A stretch of DNA of 64,000 nt from Anaerococcus obesiensis ph10 (GTDB lineage: Bacteria > Bacillota > Clostridia > Tissierellales > Peptoniphilaceae): NCBI RefSeq assembly GCF_000311745.1, contig NZ_HE978531.1, positions 798,116 through 862,115 of the forward strand. Direction: 5' to 3'. Made by a program: the position numbers and the translations under genes. The first letter of the stretch is position 1. Each line of letters starts with the position of its first letter. Below the pieces are notes generated by a model that worked only from the letters and a program-made list of their open reading frames with translations, was not told the origin of the DNA and did no database searches. This document shows, in pieces, positions 1-8,600 of this stretch.

Positions 1-235
1 TTTTCATATATCCTTTTGCTTGATCGAGAGCTTCTATTACAGATTCTTTTTTGTTTTCATCTCCCAAAACTGAAACAAAAATATCAGCATAGGATAAGTC
101 ATTTGTAACTTCTACTTCAGTTATAGAAACTATTACATTATCTGATAATCTTGGATCATTAATATCTTCTGCCAAAATTTTTGATAATTCTTTTTGCATT
201 TGTGAAGATATTTTTAAGGTTCTTCTTTTGTCCAT
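1..235 (-). CDS. rbfA: Ribosome-binding factor A, 5' part (runs off the left edge)
   Basis: RbfA is a small KH-fold protein that binds the 30S subunit and helps mature the 16S 5' end. The start ATG is at 235-233, one base after the infB stop TAG (239-237). The readable 78 residues begin MDKRRTLKISSQMQKEL and contain the family-typical stretch ending DPRLSDNVIVSITEVEVTND. The C-terminus lies outside the window. Position directly behind infB is the usual one in Firmicutes. The ribosome site must lie inside the end of infB, so translation is probably coupled. Confidence 0.93.
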   Translation of the reverse strand, partial: MDKRRTLKISSQMQKELSKILAEDINDPRLSDNVIVSITEVEVTNDLSYADIFVSVLGDENKKESVIEALDQAKGYMK

Positions 236-236
236 T

Positions 237-2357
237 CTATTCTCTTTCTTTTTCTATCATTTCGTAGGCTTCAAGCTCGTCGCCTTCTTTGATGTCGTTG
301 AATTTTTCAAGGCCAATTCCACCTTCGTAGCCATTGTTTAATTCTTTGGCATCATCTTTAAATCTTTTCATAGATTCAATTTCTCCATCAAAGATAACAA
401 CATTGTCCCTTAATAATCTTATTTTTGCTCTTCTTGGAATTGAACCACTTGTTACAAGAACACCTGCAACCATTCCTGCATTTGGAATTTTGAAAGTTTC
501 TTGAACTTTTGCACGACCTAAAACTTTTTCTTCAAATTCTGGATCAAGCATTCCTTTGAGAGCTTTTTCTACATCTTCTATCGCTTCATAAATTACAGAA
601 TAAGTTCTTATTTCTATATTATTTTCTTCTGCCATTTGAAGAGCACCTTGAGTTGGACGAACATTAAATCCAATTATTATAGCATTTGATGCTTGAGCAA
701 GAAGAACATCTGATTCTGAAATTCCTCCAACAGCTCCTGCAATTACATTTACAAAAACTTCTTCGTTTGAAAGTTTTGAGAATGAACTTGAAACTGCATC
801 TACTGTTCCTTTTACATCAGTTTTTACTATAATATTTAATTCTTTTAATTCTCCATCTTCGATGCCTTCATACATATCTTCAAGGTTAGTATTAGATTTT
901 TGAATTAGTCTTTCTTCTCTTTTTTGCTCTTTAGCTCGATCTGCATAAGCTCTTGCAGTTTTTTCATCTTCTACAGCAAAAATTTTATCTCCTGCTTCTG
1001 CCACATCGCTTAGTCCTAAAATTTGGGCTGGCATTGATGGACCTGCTTTTGAGATTGGCTCTCCTTTTGAATTAAACATAGCTCTAATTCTTCCTGATGA
1101 CGAACCAGTAACTACATAATCTTTATCGTGAAGAGTTCCTTTTTGAACAAGAACAGTTGCAACAGAACCTCTTGCCTTATCAAGTTGAGCTTCAATTATA
1201 ATTCCAACCGCAGCTCTGTCTGGATTTGCTTTTAATTCTCTCATTTCTGCAACAAGTAAAACCATCTCCAACAAATCTTTAATTCCATTGCCAGTTCTTG
1301 CAGATACTTCTACCATGATTGTATCTCCGCCCCAGTCTTCTGAAACTAAACCATATTCTGTAAGTTCTTGTTTTACTCTATTTGGATCACTTTCTTCTTT
1401 GTCCATTTTATTTATCGCAACAATTATTGGAATTTCTGCAGCTTTTGCGTGATTAATCGCCTCAATTGTTTGTGGCATTACTCCATCATCTCCAGCTACA
1501 ACCAAAATTGCTATATCAGTTGATTGAGCTCCTCTCATTCTCATTTGAGTGAAAGCTTCGTGGCCTGGTGTATCCAAAAATACAATTTCTTTATCATTTA
1601 TTTTTACAGTTGAAGCACCAATGTGTTGAGTAATTCCTCCAGCTTCTCCAGATGCAAATTGTGTATCTCTAATTGCATCTAGAATTGAAGTTTTTCCGTG
1701 GTCAACGTGTCCCATTACTGAAACTACTGGTGGACGAGTTTGTAAATCTTTTTCGTCATCTTCGAAATCTAAATCTTTTTCTTGAATTTCAATTTCATCA
1801 AGCTTAACTTCTTTTGCAATTTCCTTATTAAATTCAAGAGCAACAAGCTCTGCTTGTTCAAATTCTATTTGATCATTTAAACCAGCCATTACTCCAAGTC
1901 CCATAAGTTTCATAATAACTTGGTTGGCATTTTCATCGATTTTTTCCGCAAAAGATTTTACTGAAATTGATTCTGGAATATAAATATTTCCATCATCATT
2001 ATTTTCTGCTTTTACTTCTCTTTTGGTTGATTTTTTTGATCTTTTATTTTGCTTTTTATTTTTGTTTTTCTTTTTTTCTTTTTTCTTTGATGACTTTTTG
2101 TCTTTTTTATTTTTTGAATTTTTATCTTCCAAAGATTTTTCTTCTGATTTTTTTTCTGCTTTTATTTCTTTTTTCTCTTCTTTTATTTTTTTATCTTCCC
2201 CAAAATATTCTTCAACTATTGCAAGTTCATCTCCACTTAAAACTGACATGTGGGATTTTATTTTTAGTCCAAATTCGTCTTTTAGTAGACTGAGCATTTC
2301 TTTCGTACTTTTTTTGTGTTCTTTTGCTAATTCATAAATTCTTAATTTTTTAGCCAT
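237..2357 (-). CDS. infB: Translation initiation factor IF-2
   Basis: GTPase that delivers initiator fMet-tRNA to the 30S P site and promotes subunit joining. 706 aa, close to the B. subtilis length. Domains in order: an IF2_N module (about 1-55), a Lys/Glu-rich disordered linker (about 55-120), a second IF2_N-like module (about 125-180), the G domain with GHVDHGKT, DTPGHEAF and NKMDKEES motifs, then the beta-barrel and C-terminal fMet-tRNA-binding domains. Lies between ylxR and rbfA on the same strand. The L7Ae-like ylxQ gene that often sits between ylxR and infB is absent. Confidence 0.98.
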   Translation of the reverse strand: MAKKLRIYELAKEHKKSTKEMLSLLKDEFGLKIKSHMSVLSGDELAIVEEYFGEDKKIKEEKKEIKAEKKSEEKSLEDKNSKNKKDKKSSKKKEKKKNKNKKQNKRSKKSTKREVKAENNDDGNIYIPESISVKSFAEKIDENANQVIMKLMGLGVMAGLNDQIEFEQAELVALEFNKEIAKEVKLDEIEIQEKDLDFEDDEKDLQTRPPVVSVMGHVDHGKTSILDAIRDTQFASGEAGGITQHIGASTVKINDKEIVFLDTPGHEAFTQMRMRGAQSTDIAILVVAGDDGVMPQTIEAINHAKAAEIPIIVAINKMDKEESDPNRVKQELTEYGLVSEDWGGDTIMVEVSARTGNGIKDLLEMVLLVAEMRELKANPDRAAVGIIIEAQLDKARGSVATVLVQKGTLHDKDYVVTGSSSGRIRAMFNSKGEPISKAGPSMPAQILGLSDVAEAGDKIFAVEDEKTARAYADRAKEQKREERLIQKSNTNLEDMYEGIEDGELKELNIIVKTDVKGTVDAVSSSFSKLSNEEVFVNVIAGAVGGISESDVLLAQASNAIIIGFNVRPTQGALQMAEENNIEIRTYSVIYEAIEDVEKALKGMLDPEFEEKVLGRAKVQETFKIPNAGMVAGVLVTSGSIPRRAKIRLLRDNVVIFDGEIESMKRFKDDAKELNNGYEGGIGLEKFNDIKEGDELEAYEMIEKERE

Positions 2358-2370
2358 CTAATCACCTCTT

Positions 2371-2628
2371 TTATTTCATAGCAATTATCTCCTCATAAAG
2401 ATCATCACTAATTTCAGTTTTAAAAACTTTTTCTAATTTTCTTTTCTTCTTGGCTTCGTTTATGCAAATTTCATTTTTACAAATATAAGCTCCCCTACCA
2501 TTTTTTTTGCCGGTAGGATCTAGGATAATTCCTTCTTCTTTGTTTTTTACTATCCTAATCAATTCGTGTTTGTCTTTGTTTTCTCCACAAACTATACATT
2601 TTCTTTGTGGTATTTTTCTTTGTTTCAT
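2371..2628 (-). CDS. ylxR: YlxR/RnpM family RNA-binding protein
   Basis: Small basic protein of 85 aa with the DUF448/YlxR signature: the start MKQRKIPQRKCIVCGE, a central DPTGKKNGRGAYIC and the following Cys. In B. subtilis the family member (renamed RnpM) binds RNase P RNA and modulates its activity; that role is family knowledge, not visible here. It sits between nusA and infB, its standard place, with 13 bp to infB and 24 bp to nusA, and is surely part of the same transcript. Confidence 0.95.
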   Translation of the reverse strand: MKQRKIPQRKCIVCGENKDKHELIRIVKNKEEGIILDPTGKKNGRGAYICKNEICINEAKKKRKLEKVFKTEISDDLYEEIIAMK

Positions 2629-2652
2629 CTTTTCACCATTATTAATAAGTTA

Positions 2653-3900
2653 TTATTCATCACTTTCTTCAATATCTTCTTTAATAATTTGGTCAAGGTC
2701 GTTTGATAAATCTTCTATATTTTCTTTATCTATATCTAAATTTTCGCCTTGTTGTGCATTTTCATCTTCTAAAATATCTTCTTTTGAATTTTCTTCAATA
2801 TTTTCTAAATCTTTGTCTGTTTGTTCGTTAAGCCCAAGTATTTCATCAATTTCTTCTTGGCTTAATTGGTCGAATTCTTCTTGACTTTTTATATCAATTT
2901 TCCAGCCTGTAAGTCTTGCTGCAAGTCTTGCGTTTTGTCCTTCTTTTCCAATGGCAAGAGATAATTGATCTTCTCTTACAACAACCAAGGATTGTTTTTT
3001 CTTATCATTTATATAAACTTCATTAATTTCTGCAGGAGATAAGGAATTTTTTATAAATACTTTTATATCTTTATCGTAATTTATAATATCAATTTTTTCT
3101 CCTTGCAATTCTTCTACTATTGAATTTACACGACTTCCTTTAAAGCCAATACAAGCTCCAATTGAATCAATTTCTGGATCATTTGAGAACACTGCAATTT
3201 TTGTTCTTGAACCTGCTTCTCTATCTATTCCATAAATTTCAATTATTCCATTTGTAATTTCTGGAACTTCTAGCTCAAATAATCTTACAACCAAGGCCTT
3301 ATCTTTTCTTGATAAAATAATTTGTGGCTCTTTTGTTGTATTTTTTACTTCTTTAATTAAAACTTTTATTCTTTGGTTTGGAGTATAAGTTTCATTTTCT
3401 ACTTGCTCTTTTAATGGAATAATTCCTTCAATTTTATCAAGATTTATATAGACATTAAACTTATCTTCTCTTTGTACAACGCCTGTTATAATTTCATTTG
3501 CCCTATCCAAATATTCAGAATAAACTGAATCTCTTTGGGCATCTCTAATTTTTTGGATTACAATATTCCTTGCAGTTTGAGCTGCAACTCTTCCAAAATT
3601 TTTCGGTGCAATCTTGACCCTACAAATATCTCCAAAATCAAGTTTAGGGTCAATTTCTTTTGCTTTTGTCTTAGAAATTTCAGCTATCGGTTCATTTACT
3701 TCATCAACTACATTTTTTAGAGAATATACTTCGATTTCTCCAGTTTCATCGTCAATGCTTACATCAACATTTTCATTATTATCGTAGTTTTTTTGGTAAG
3801 ATTTCACCAAAGCTTTTTCCAATGCTTCAAGGATTATTCTCTTGTCAACATTTTTAGTTTTTTCAAGCTCCTCTAAGGCAATTATAAATTCTTTATTCAT
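2653..3900 (-). CDS. nusA: Transcription termination/antitermination factor NusA
   Basis: Binds RNA polymerase and nascent RNA and stimulates pausing and intrinsic termination. 415 aa: N-terminal RNAP-binding domain (about 1-130), S1 domain (about 130-205, beginning near GVVQREDKFNVYINL), then two KH domains (GACIGFKGSRVNSIVEEL and LAIGKEGQNARLAARLTGW), and an acidic tail of about 60 residues. The E. coli-type acidic repeats are absent, as usual in Firmicutes. 8 bp downstream of rimP. The hairpin in the operon leader (4371-4392) may make this gene autoregulated. Confidence 0.98.
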   Translation of the reverse strand: MNKEFIIALEELEKTKNVDKRIILEALEKALVKSYQKNYDNNENVDVSIDDETGEIEVYSLKNVVDEVNEPIAEISKTKAKEIDPKLDFGDICRVKIAPKNFGRVAAQTARNIVIQKIRDAQRDSVYSEYLDRANEIITGVVQREDKFNVYINLDKIEGIIPLKEQVENETYTPNQRIKVLIKEVKNTTKEPQIILSRKDKALVVRLFELEVPEITNGIIEIYGIDREAGSRTKIAVFSNDPEIDSIGACIGFKGSRVNSIVEELQGEKIDIINYDKDIKVFIKNSLSPAEINEVYINDKKKQSLVVVREDQLSLAIGKEGQNARLAARLTGWKIDIKSQEEFDQLSQEEIDEILGLNEQTDKDLENIEENSKEDILEDENAQQGENLDIDKENIEDLSNDLDQIIKEDIEESDE

Positions 3901-3908
3901 TTGTCCCC

Positions 3909-4349
3909 CTAGAAGACTATCTCAATTTTAATAGTCTTAATTTCACTCTTTTCAATTTCTTTTTCTTCATTTTCAAGTGTAAAAATTAAGGAATTTTCTT
4001 TTATTTCTTTAATTTTTCCTATAAACTTCTCGCCATTTTTAAGCTTTATTTCTAAAAGCTCATCTTTGTTTCTTTCAAGATCTCTATCAGTCTTTAATGG
4101 TCTTGAAAGATCAGGAGAAGATACTTCCAAATAATAAAAAGATTTTATAAGATCAATTTCATCTAATCTTTCGCTTAAAAAATTAGAAGTCTTTTCACAA
4201 TCATCAATTGTGATTCCTCCATCTTTGTAAATAAAAAACCTTAATATTTTATTTTTACCCTCATTAACAAATTCAATATCAACAAGCTCATAACCAAGCC
4301 CATTAATATCACTTTCCAAATTTTCTTTTAATTTGCGTATTATATCCAT
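3909..4349 (-). CDS. rimP: Ribosome maturation factor RimP
   Basis: Assembly factor for the 30S subunit, first gene of the nusA operon. The frame is open back to 4388, but the ATG at 4349-4347 is preferred: it has AAAGGGGAAG a few bases upstream and gives the standard N-terminus MDIIRKLKENLE. The longer reading would start inside the leader hairpin. The 146-aa product shows the alpha/beta N-domain with GYELVDIEFV, the SPDLSRPLKTDRD block and an SH3-like C-domain (about 80-146). Confidence 0.95.
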   Translation of the reverse strand: MDIIRKLKENLESDINGLGYELVDIEFVNEGKNKILRFFIYKDGGITIDDCEKTSNFLSERLDEIDLIKSFYYLEVSSPDLSRPLKTDRDLERNKDELLEIKLKNGEKFIGKIKEIKENSLIFTLENEEKEIEKSEIKTIKIEIVF

Positions 4350-4370
4350 AACTTCCCCTTTACATATTAA

Positions 4371-4392
4371 AAGAGTGGATTTGTCCACTCTT
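4371..4392 (-). promoter_or_regulatory. Leader hairpin upstream of rimP-nusA (possible attenuator)
   Basis: A perfect 9-bp stem (AAGAGTGGA / TCCACTCTT) with a 4-nt loop lies between the promoter and the rimP start. Read on the minus strand, the stem is followed by UUUUAAUAUG, an interrupted U-tract. It is therefore a weak intrinsic terminator of the kind that depends on NusA. Leader termination controlling nusA expression is described for B. subtilis; its use here is inference. Confidence 0.6.
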
Positions 4393-4403
4393 CGCTTAAA
4401 ATT

Positions 4404-4431
4404 ATTATACTATAAAAGACTTAACTTTCAA
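4404..4431 (-). promoter_or_regulatory. Sigma-A-type promoter of the rimP-nusA-infB operon
   Basis: On the minus strand, TTGAAA (4431-4426), a 16-bp spacer and a perfect TATAAT (4409-4404). The predicted start falls just upstream of the leader hairpin at 4371-4392. Confidence 0.75.
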
Positions 4432-4477
4432 TTTTAAAATAAATTTACAAAATAAAATTTAATAAAAATACAAAATT

Positions 4478-4517
4478 AAAATCTCTAGCATTTTATTTTA
4501 AATAACTAGAGATTTTT
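4478..4517 (-). terminator. Terminator after the EamA transporter gene
   Basis: Inverted repeat AAAATCTCTAG / CTAGAGATTTT with a 17-nt A/T loop, immediately after the stop codon at 4521 and followed on the minus strand by an A/T-rich tract. It separates this gene from the nusA operon promoter. Confidence 0.7.
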
Positions 4518-4520
4518 GCA

Positions 4521-5423
4521 TTACTTTTTAAAAAATTTTTTTATTTTTTGTTCAGGAATTTGAGATAAAATTATTGCAATAAACATAATTATTCCACCAA
4601 AAATTTCCCTATCTACTGGTCTTTCTTTCAAAAATAAAAATCCAAAAAATGCAGCAAAAACTGATTCCAAAGATAAAATCAAACTAGCAATCGTAGGATC
4701 AGTATCTTTTTGGGCGACAATTTGGAGAGTATAACCCAAACCTGATGAAAATATACCCAGATACAAAATAGCAAGCATGCCTTTCATTAATAAATCAAAA
4801 TTTGGTTTTTCAAATAAAATCATAAGAAGCAAAGATACTAAACTTGCTACAAAAAATTGAATCATAGACATTTTTACACTATCAGCTCTTATAGAAAATT
4901 TATCAATAAATAAAATATGAAAAGCAAAAAATAAGGATCCAACAAAAATTAAAATATCTCCCTTATTTATAGAAAATCCATCATCAACTCTTACAGTTAA
5001 TAAGTATAAACCAACTAGAGCAAGTATTATAGAAATTGCAGTTTTTTTGGAAACTTTTTTTCCCATAAAAATTGCAAAAATCGGAACTATGACAACGTAA
5101 AGTGATGTAATAAAACCTGCCTTACCGCTTGTTGTAAAATAAACTCCAGTTTGTTGAAAGCTAACTGCAACTGCCATAACAAGACCTGTGGCAATTCCAC
5201 CTCTGATTGTTGCAGTTTTTGTAATACTATCTACTTTTTTTCTCGATTTATTTTTTCTAAAAAATGAATAAGCCAATAAAAAAATTCCAGCTGTCAAATT
5301 TCTAAAAAAATTAAAGGTAAATGGTTCTATGTAATCACTTCCTAATTTTTGGGCAATAAAAGCAAATCCCCAAATAAAGGAAGTCAATAGTAAAAGTAAT
5401 TCTCCCCTATGTTTATTTTTCAT
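4521..5423 (-). CDS. DMT superfamily (EamA) permease
   Basis: 300-aa integral membrane protein with about ten hydrophobic segments arranged as two EamA repeats, starting LLLLLTSFIWGFAFIAQKLG. EamA proteins export or import small metabolites, but the substrate cannot be read from sequence. Ribosome site AGGAG lies 5 nt before the ATG. It is monocistronic, with its own promoter (5459-5486) and terminator. A second copy of the EamA motif, GLGYTLQIVAQKDTDPTIASL, marks the C-terminal repeat. Confidence 0.88.
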   Translation of the reverse strand: MKNKHRGELLLLLTSFIWGFAFIAQKLGSDYIEPFTFNFFRNLTAGIFLLAYSFFRKNKSRKKVDSITKTATIRGGIATGLVMAVAVSFQQTGVYFTTSGKAGFITSLYVVIVPIFAIFMGKKVSKKTAISIILALVGLYLLTVRVDDGFSINKGDILIFVGSLFFAFHILFIDKFSIRADSVKMSMIQFFVASLVSLLLMILFEKPNFDLLMKGMLAILYLGIFSSGLGYTLQIVAQKDTDPTIASLILSLESVFAAFFGFLFLKERPVDREIFGGIIMFIAIILSQIPEQKIKKFFKK

Positions 5424-5458
5424 ACTTACTCCTAATAGATTTTTTTCCGCTTGCTTGT

Positions 5459-5486
5459 ATTATATCAAAAATTTTAAATTTTGTAA
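5459..5486 (-). promoter_or_regulatory. Promoter of the EamA permease gene
   Basis: Minus strand TTACAA (5486-5481), 16 bp, TATAAT (5464-5459), about 36 bp before the start codon. The remaining interval 5487-5600 is A/T-rich without a recognisable gene. Confidence 0.65.
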
Positions 5487-5600
5487 GATTTTTTAATAAA
5501 AATAATAAAAATCCTACACAAGTCGCTTAACTTTGATAATTAGTTAATTTTCATTGTTATATATATGCATAAATTGTTATTTAAAAAAATATAATAAAAA

Positions 5601-5633
5601 AACTCTAATAAAGATTTAATCTCTATTAGAGTT
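5601..5633 (-). terminator. Terminator after polC
   Basis: 10-bp inverted repeat AACTCTAATA / TATTAGAGTT with a 13-nt loop, followed on the minus strand by a run of seven T (with the stem end). It closes the uppS-cdsA-rseP-ispG-polC transcript, just past the polC stop. Confidence 0.85.
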
Positions 5634-5638
5634 TTAAT

Positions 5639-8600
5639 TTATAAATCAAATAAAGACATTTGATTTTCTTCTTGCAATCCATCAATTATGTCCAAATTTT
5701 TTAAAGAATTCAAAGCATTTTTGTTTAGTGAAGTTCTTTTTTTCAAATCTTCAACCGAAATAAATTTCGCTTTTTCTCTTTCAATAACTATATCTTTTGC
5801 CATAGCTTCTGAAACATCATCAACTGCTGAAAGCGGAGGCAAAATTTCTCCGTCTTCATCCAAAATAAATTTAACAGCTTCTGACTTATATAAGTCTGCT
5901 TTTTTAATTTTTATATCTCTTGCAGCCATCTCCTCAGCAACTTCCAACAAAGATCTTAGATTTTTTTCTCTTTGCGTTGGTTTTTCTAATTGATTAATTT
6001 CATTTAAAGCATATTGGATTGATTTTAATCCTTTTACAATTACTGAATATTGAAAATCATTTAATTTTGTAGAAAAATATGTTGCATAAAAAGCTTTTGG
6101 ATAATAAACTTTGTAATAAGCAATCCTATAACTCATCAAACAATAAGCAACTGCGTGAGCTTTTGGGAAAAGATATTTTATTTTCAAACAAGAATCAATG
6201 TACCAATCAGGAACCTTATTTTCTTTCATATAAGCCAAAGTTTCTTCTGATAAAGTTTTTCCCTTTCTTACTTTTTCCATTATTTGGAAAGATTTTTTCT
6301 TATCAAGTCCAAGATTAATCAAAGAATTCATTATGTCATCACGAGTTGAAATTATTTGATCAAAACCTGCTGTTTTTGATTTAACTAAATCTTGGGCATT
6401 ATTTAGCCACACATCAGTTCCATGAGAAAGTCCAGAAATTCTTGTCATTTCAGAAAATTTGGTTGGGAAAGTATCTTTTAACATTCCCCTTACAAAAGAA
6501 GTTCCGAATTCAGGAATTCCTAAAGTCCCAATTTCGTTATTTGAAAAATCATATTTTATATTTAATGGTTTTGTTGAAGAGAAAATATTCATTACATTTT
6601 CATCATCCATTTGAAGCTTCAAAGGATCTGTATTTGTTAAATCTTGAAGACTTCTAATAATTGTAGGAACATCGTGGCCCAATAAATCGAGTTTTAAAAT
6701 TACTCCATGCATCATATTGTAAGTAAAGTGCGTTGTTTTAATATCGTCTTTTCCATCGTCTGCCGGATATTGGACTGGAGAAAAATCGTAAATATTTTTA
6801 TCATTTGGCACAATCATAAGACCACCTGGGTGTTGACCTGTTGTTCTTTTTACATCGTAAAGTCCTCTTTGATATTTTCTAATTTGTGCATTAGAAAGAT
6901 TTAGGTCATTATCTTCCATATATTTTTTGATATAACCAAAAGCAGTATTATCTTTTATAGTTCCAATTGTTCCTGCCCTAAAAACTTTTCCTTCTCCAAA
7001 TAATTCTTCAGTATATTTGTGAATAGTTGGTTGATATTCTCCAGCAAAATTCAAATCAATATCTGGTTCCTTATCTCCTTCAAAGCCCAAGAAAACTTCA
7101 AAAGGAATATCGTGGCCGTCTTTGTTCATCTCTGCCCCACATTTTGGACAAGTTTTATCTGGCAAATCTATTCCAGCTCCAACGCTACCATCTGTTATAA
7201 ATTCTGAATGCTTGCATGATGGACAAACATAATGAGGAGCAAGCGGATTTACTTCTGTAATATTTGCCATGGTTGCTGCAAAAGATGAACCAACAGAACC
7301 TCTTGATCCAACCAAATATCCATCCTCATTTGATTTTTCCACGAGCTCTTTTGCAATTATATATAAAACTGCATAACCGTTTGAAATTATAGAATCAAGC
7401 TCCTTATCTAGTCTTGTTTTTACAAGATCAGGAAGAGGATCTCCATAAATTGAGATTGCTTTTTCATAAGTTGTATCTTTTAATTTTTTATCAGAGCCTT
7501 CAATTTTTGGTGGAAAAGTTTCGTGAGGAATTGGCATAATACTTTCCAAACTATCAGCAATTTTAATTGTATTATCAATTACTACTTCAATTTTCGTTTG
7601 ATCATCTAAATAATAAAATTCATCAAGCATTTCATTGGTTGTTTTTAAATAATAAAGAGGATTATTTTCCTTGTAATGGAAAAATTGTCCCTTGTGAAGA
7701 ATATTTCTAAGAATATAATCTTTCTTTTCCATATATCTTACAGAGCCAGTTGCTACAACCAATTTATTATATTTTTTTCCAAGCTCAATTATTTTTTTAT
7801 TTATTTCTATAATTTGATTTTTATCTCTTATAGATCCATTTTCCAAATCATCAGCAAAAACTCCTATCGCCTCTATTTGGAAAAAATCAAAAAATTCGCA
7901 AATTTTTTCTATTTTTTCTTCAGAAAAATCATCTCTTATAGCCTTAAACAAAAGACCATCTTTTCCACCAGATCCTATTATCAAACCTTCTTTGTTTTCT
8001 TTTACCAAATCAAAAGGCGTTTTTGCTTCCAAATTAAAATATTTCATCCTAGATTCTGAAATTATTTTATAAAGATTTTTAAGTCCATGATAATTTTTGG
8101 CAAAAATAATTGATGAGAAATTTTCGTGACGAGCTATAGGCCATTTTGTTTTTATTGAATTAATTTTTTCAAGGCTAAGGTCTTTATTTTTGTCCTTAAT
8201 TTTTTCAAATAATTTAATAAAAATTTTGGCAGTTGTCATTGCATCATCGCTTGCTCTGTGATGGTTAAAAGGTCCAACTCCTAATTTTTTTGCAAGTTTA
8301 TCAAGAGAAAATCTTCCCATATATGGAAAAACTGCTCTTGCCATTGGCAAAGTATCCAAATAAACTGGCTCAAATTTATAAGATAATTTTTGACAAGCTT
8401 CTGTTATAAAACCAATATCAAAATCTGTATTTTGTCCTACAAAATATGAATCTTTTGAAAATTCTAAAAATCTTGGCAAAACTTTATCAATTTTTGGCTT
8501 ATCCATTACCATTTCGTTTGTAATTCCTGTAAGCTCTACAACCTTTTGAGGAATCATTTTTTCTGGATTTACAAGCTCATTAAAAACTTCAACAATTTCT

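Noticed and set aside
1967..2337. Plus-strand open frames opposite the Lys-rich part of infB
   Set aside because: Phe/Leu-rich products are the reverse reading of a poly-Lys linker in A/T-rich DNA; no ribosome site.
5483..5517. Inverted repeat with poly-A/T arms upstream of the EamA gene
   Set aside because: Imperfect pairing dominated by A-T and overlapping the promoter; no convincing function.
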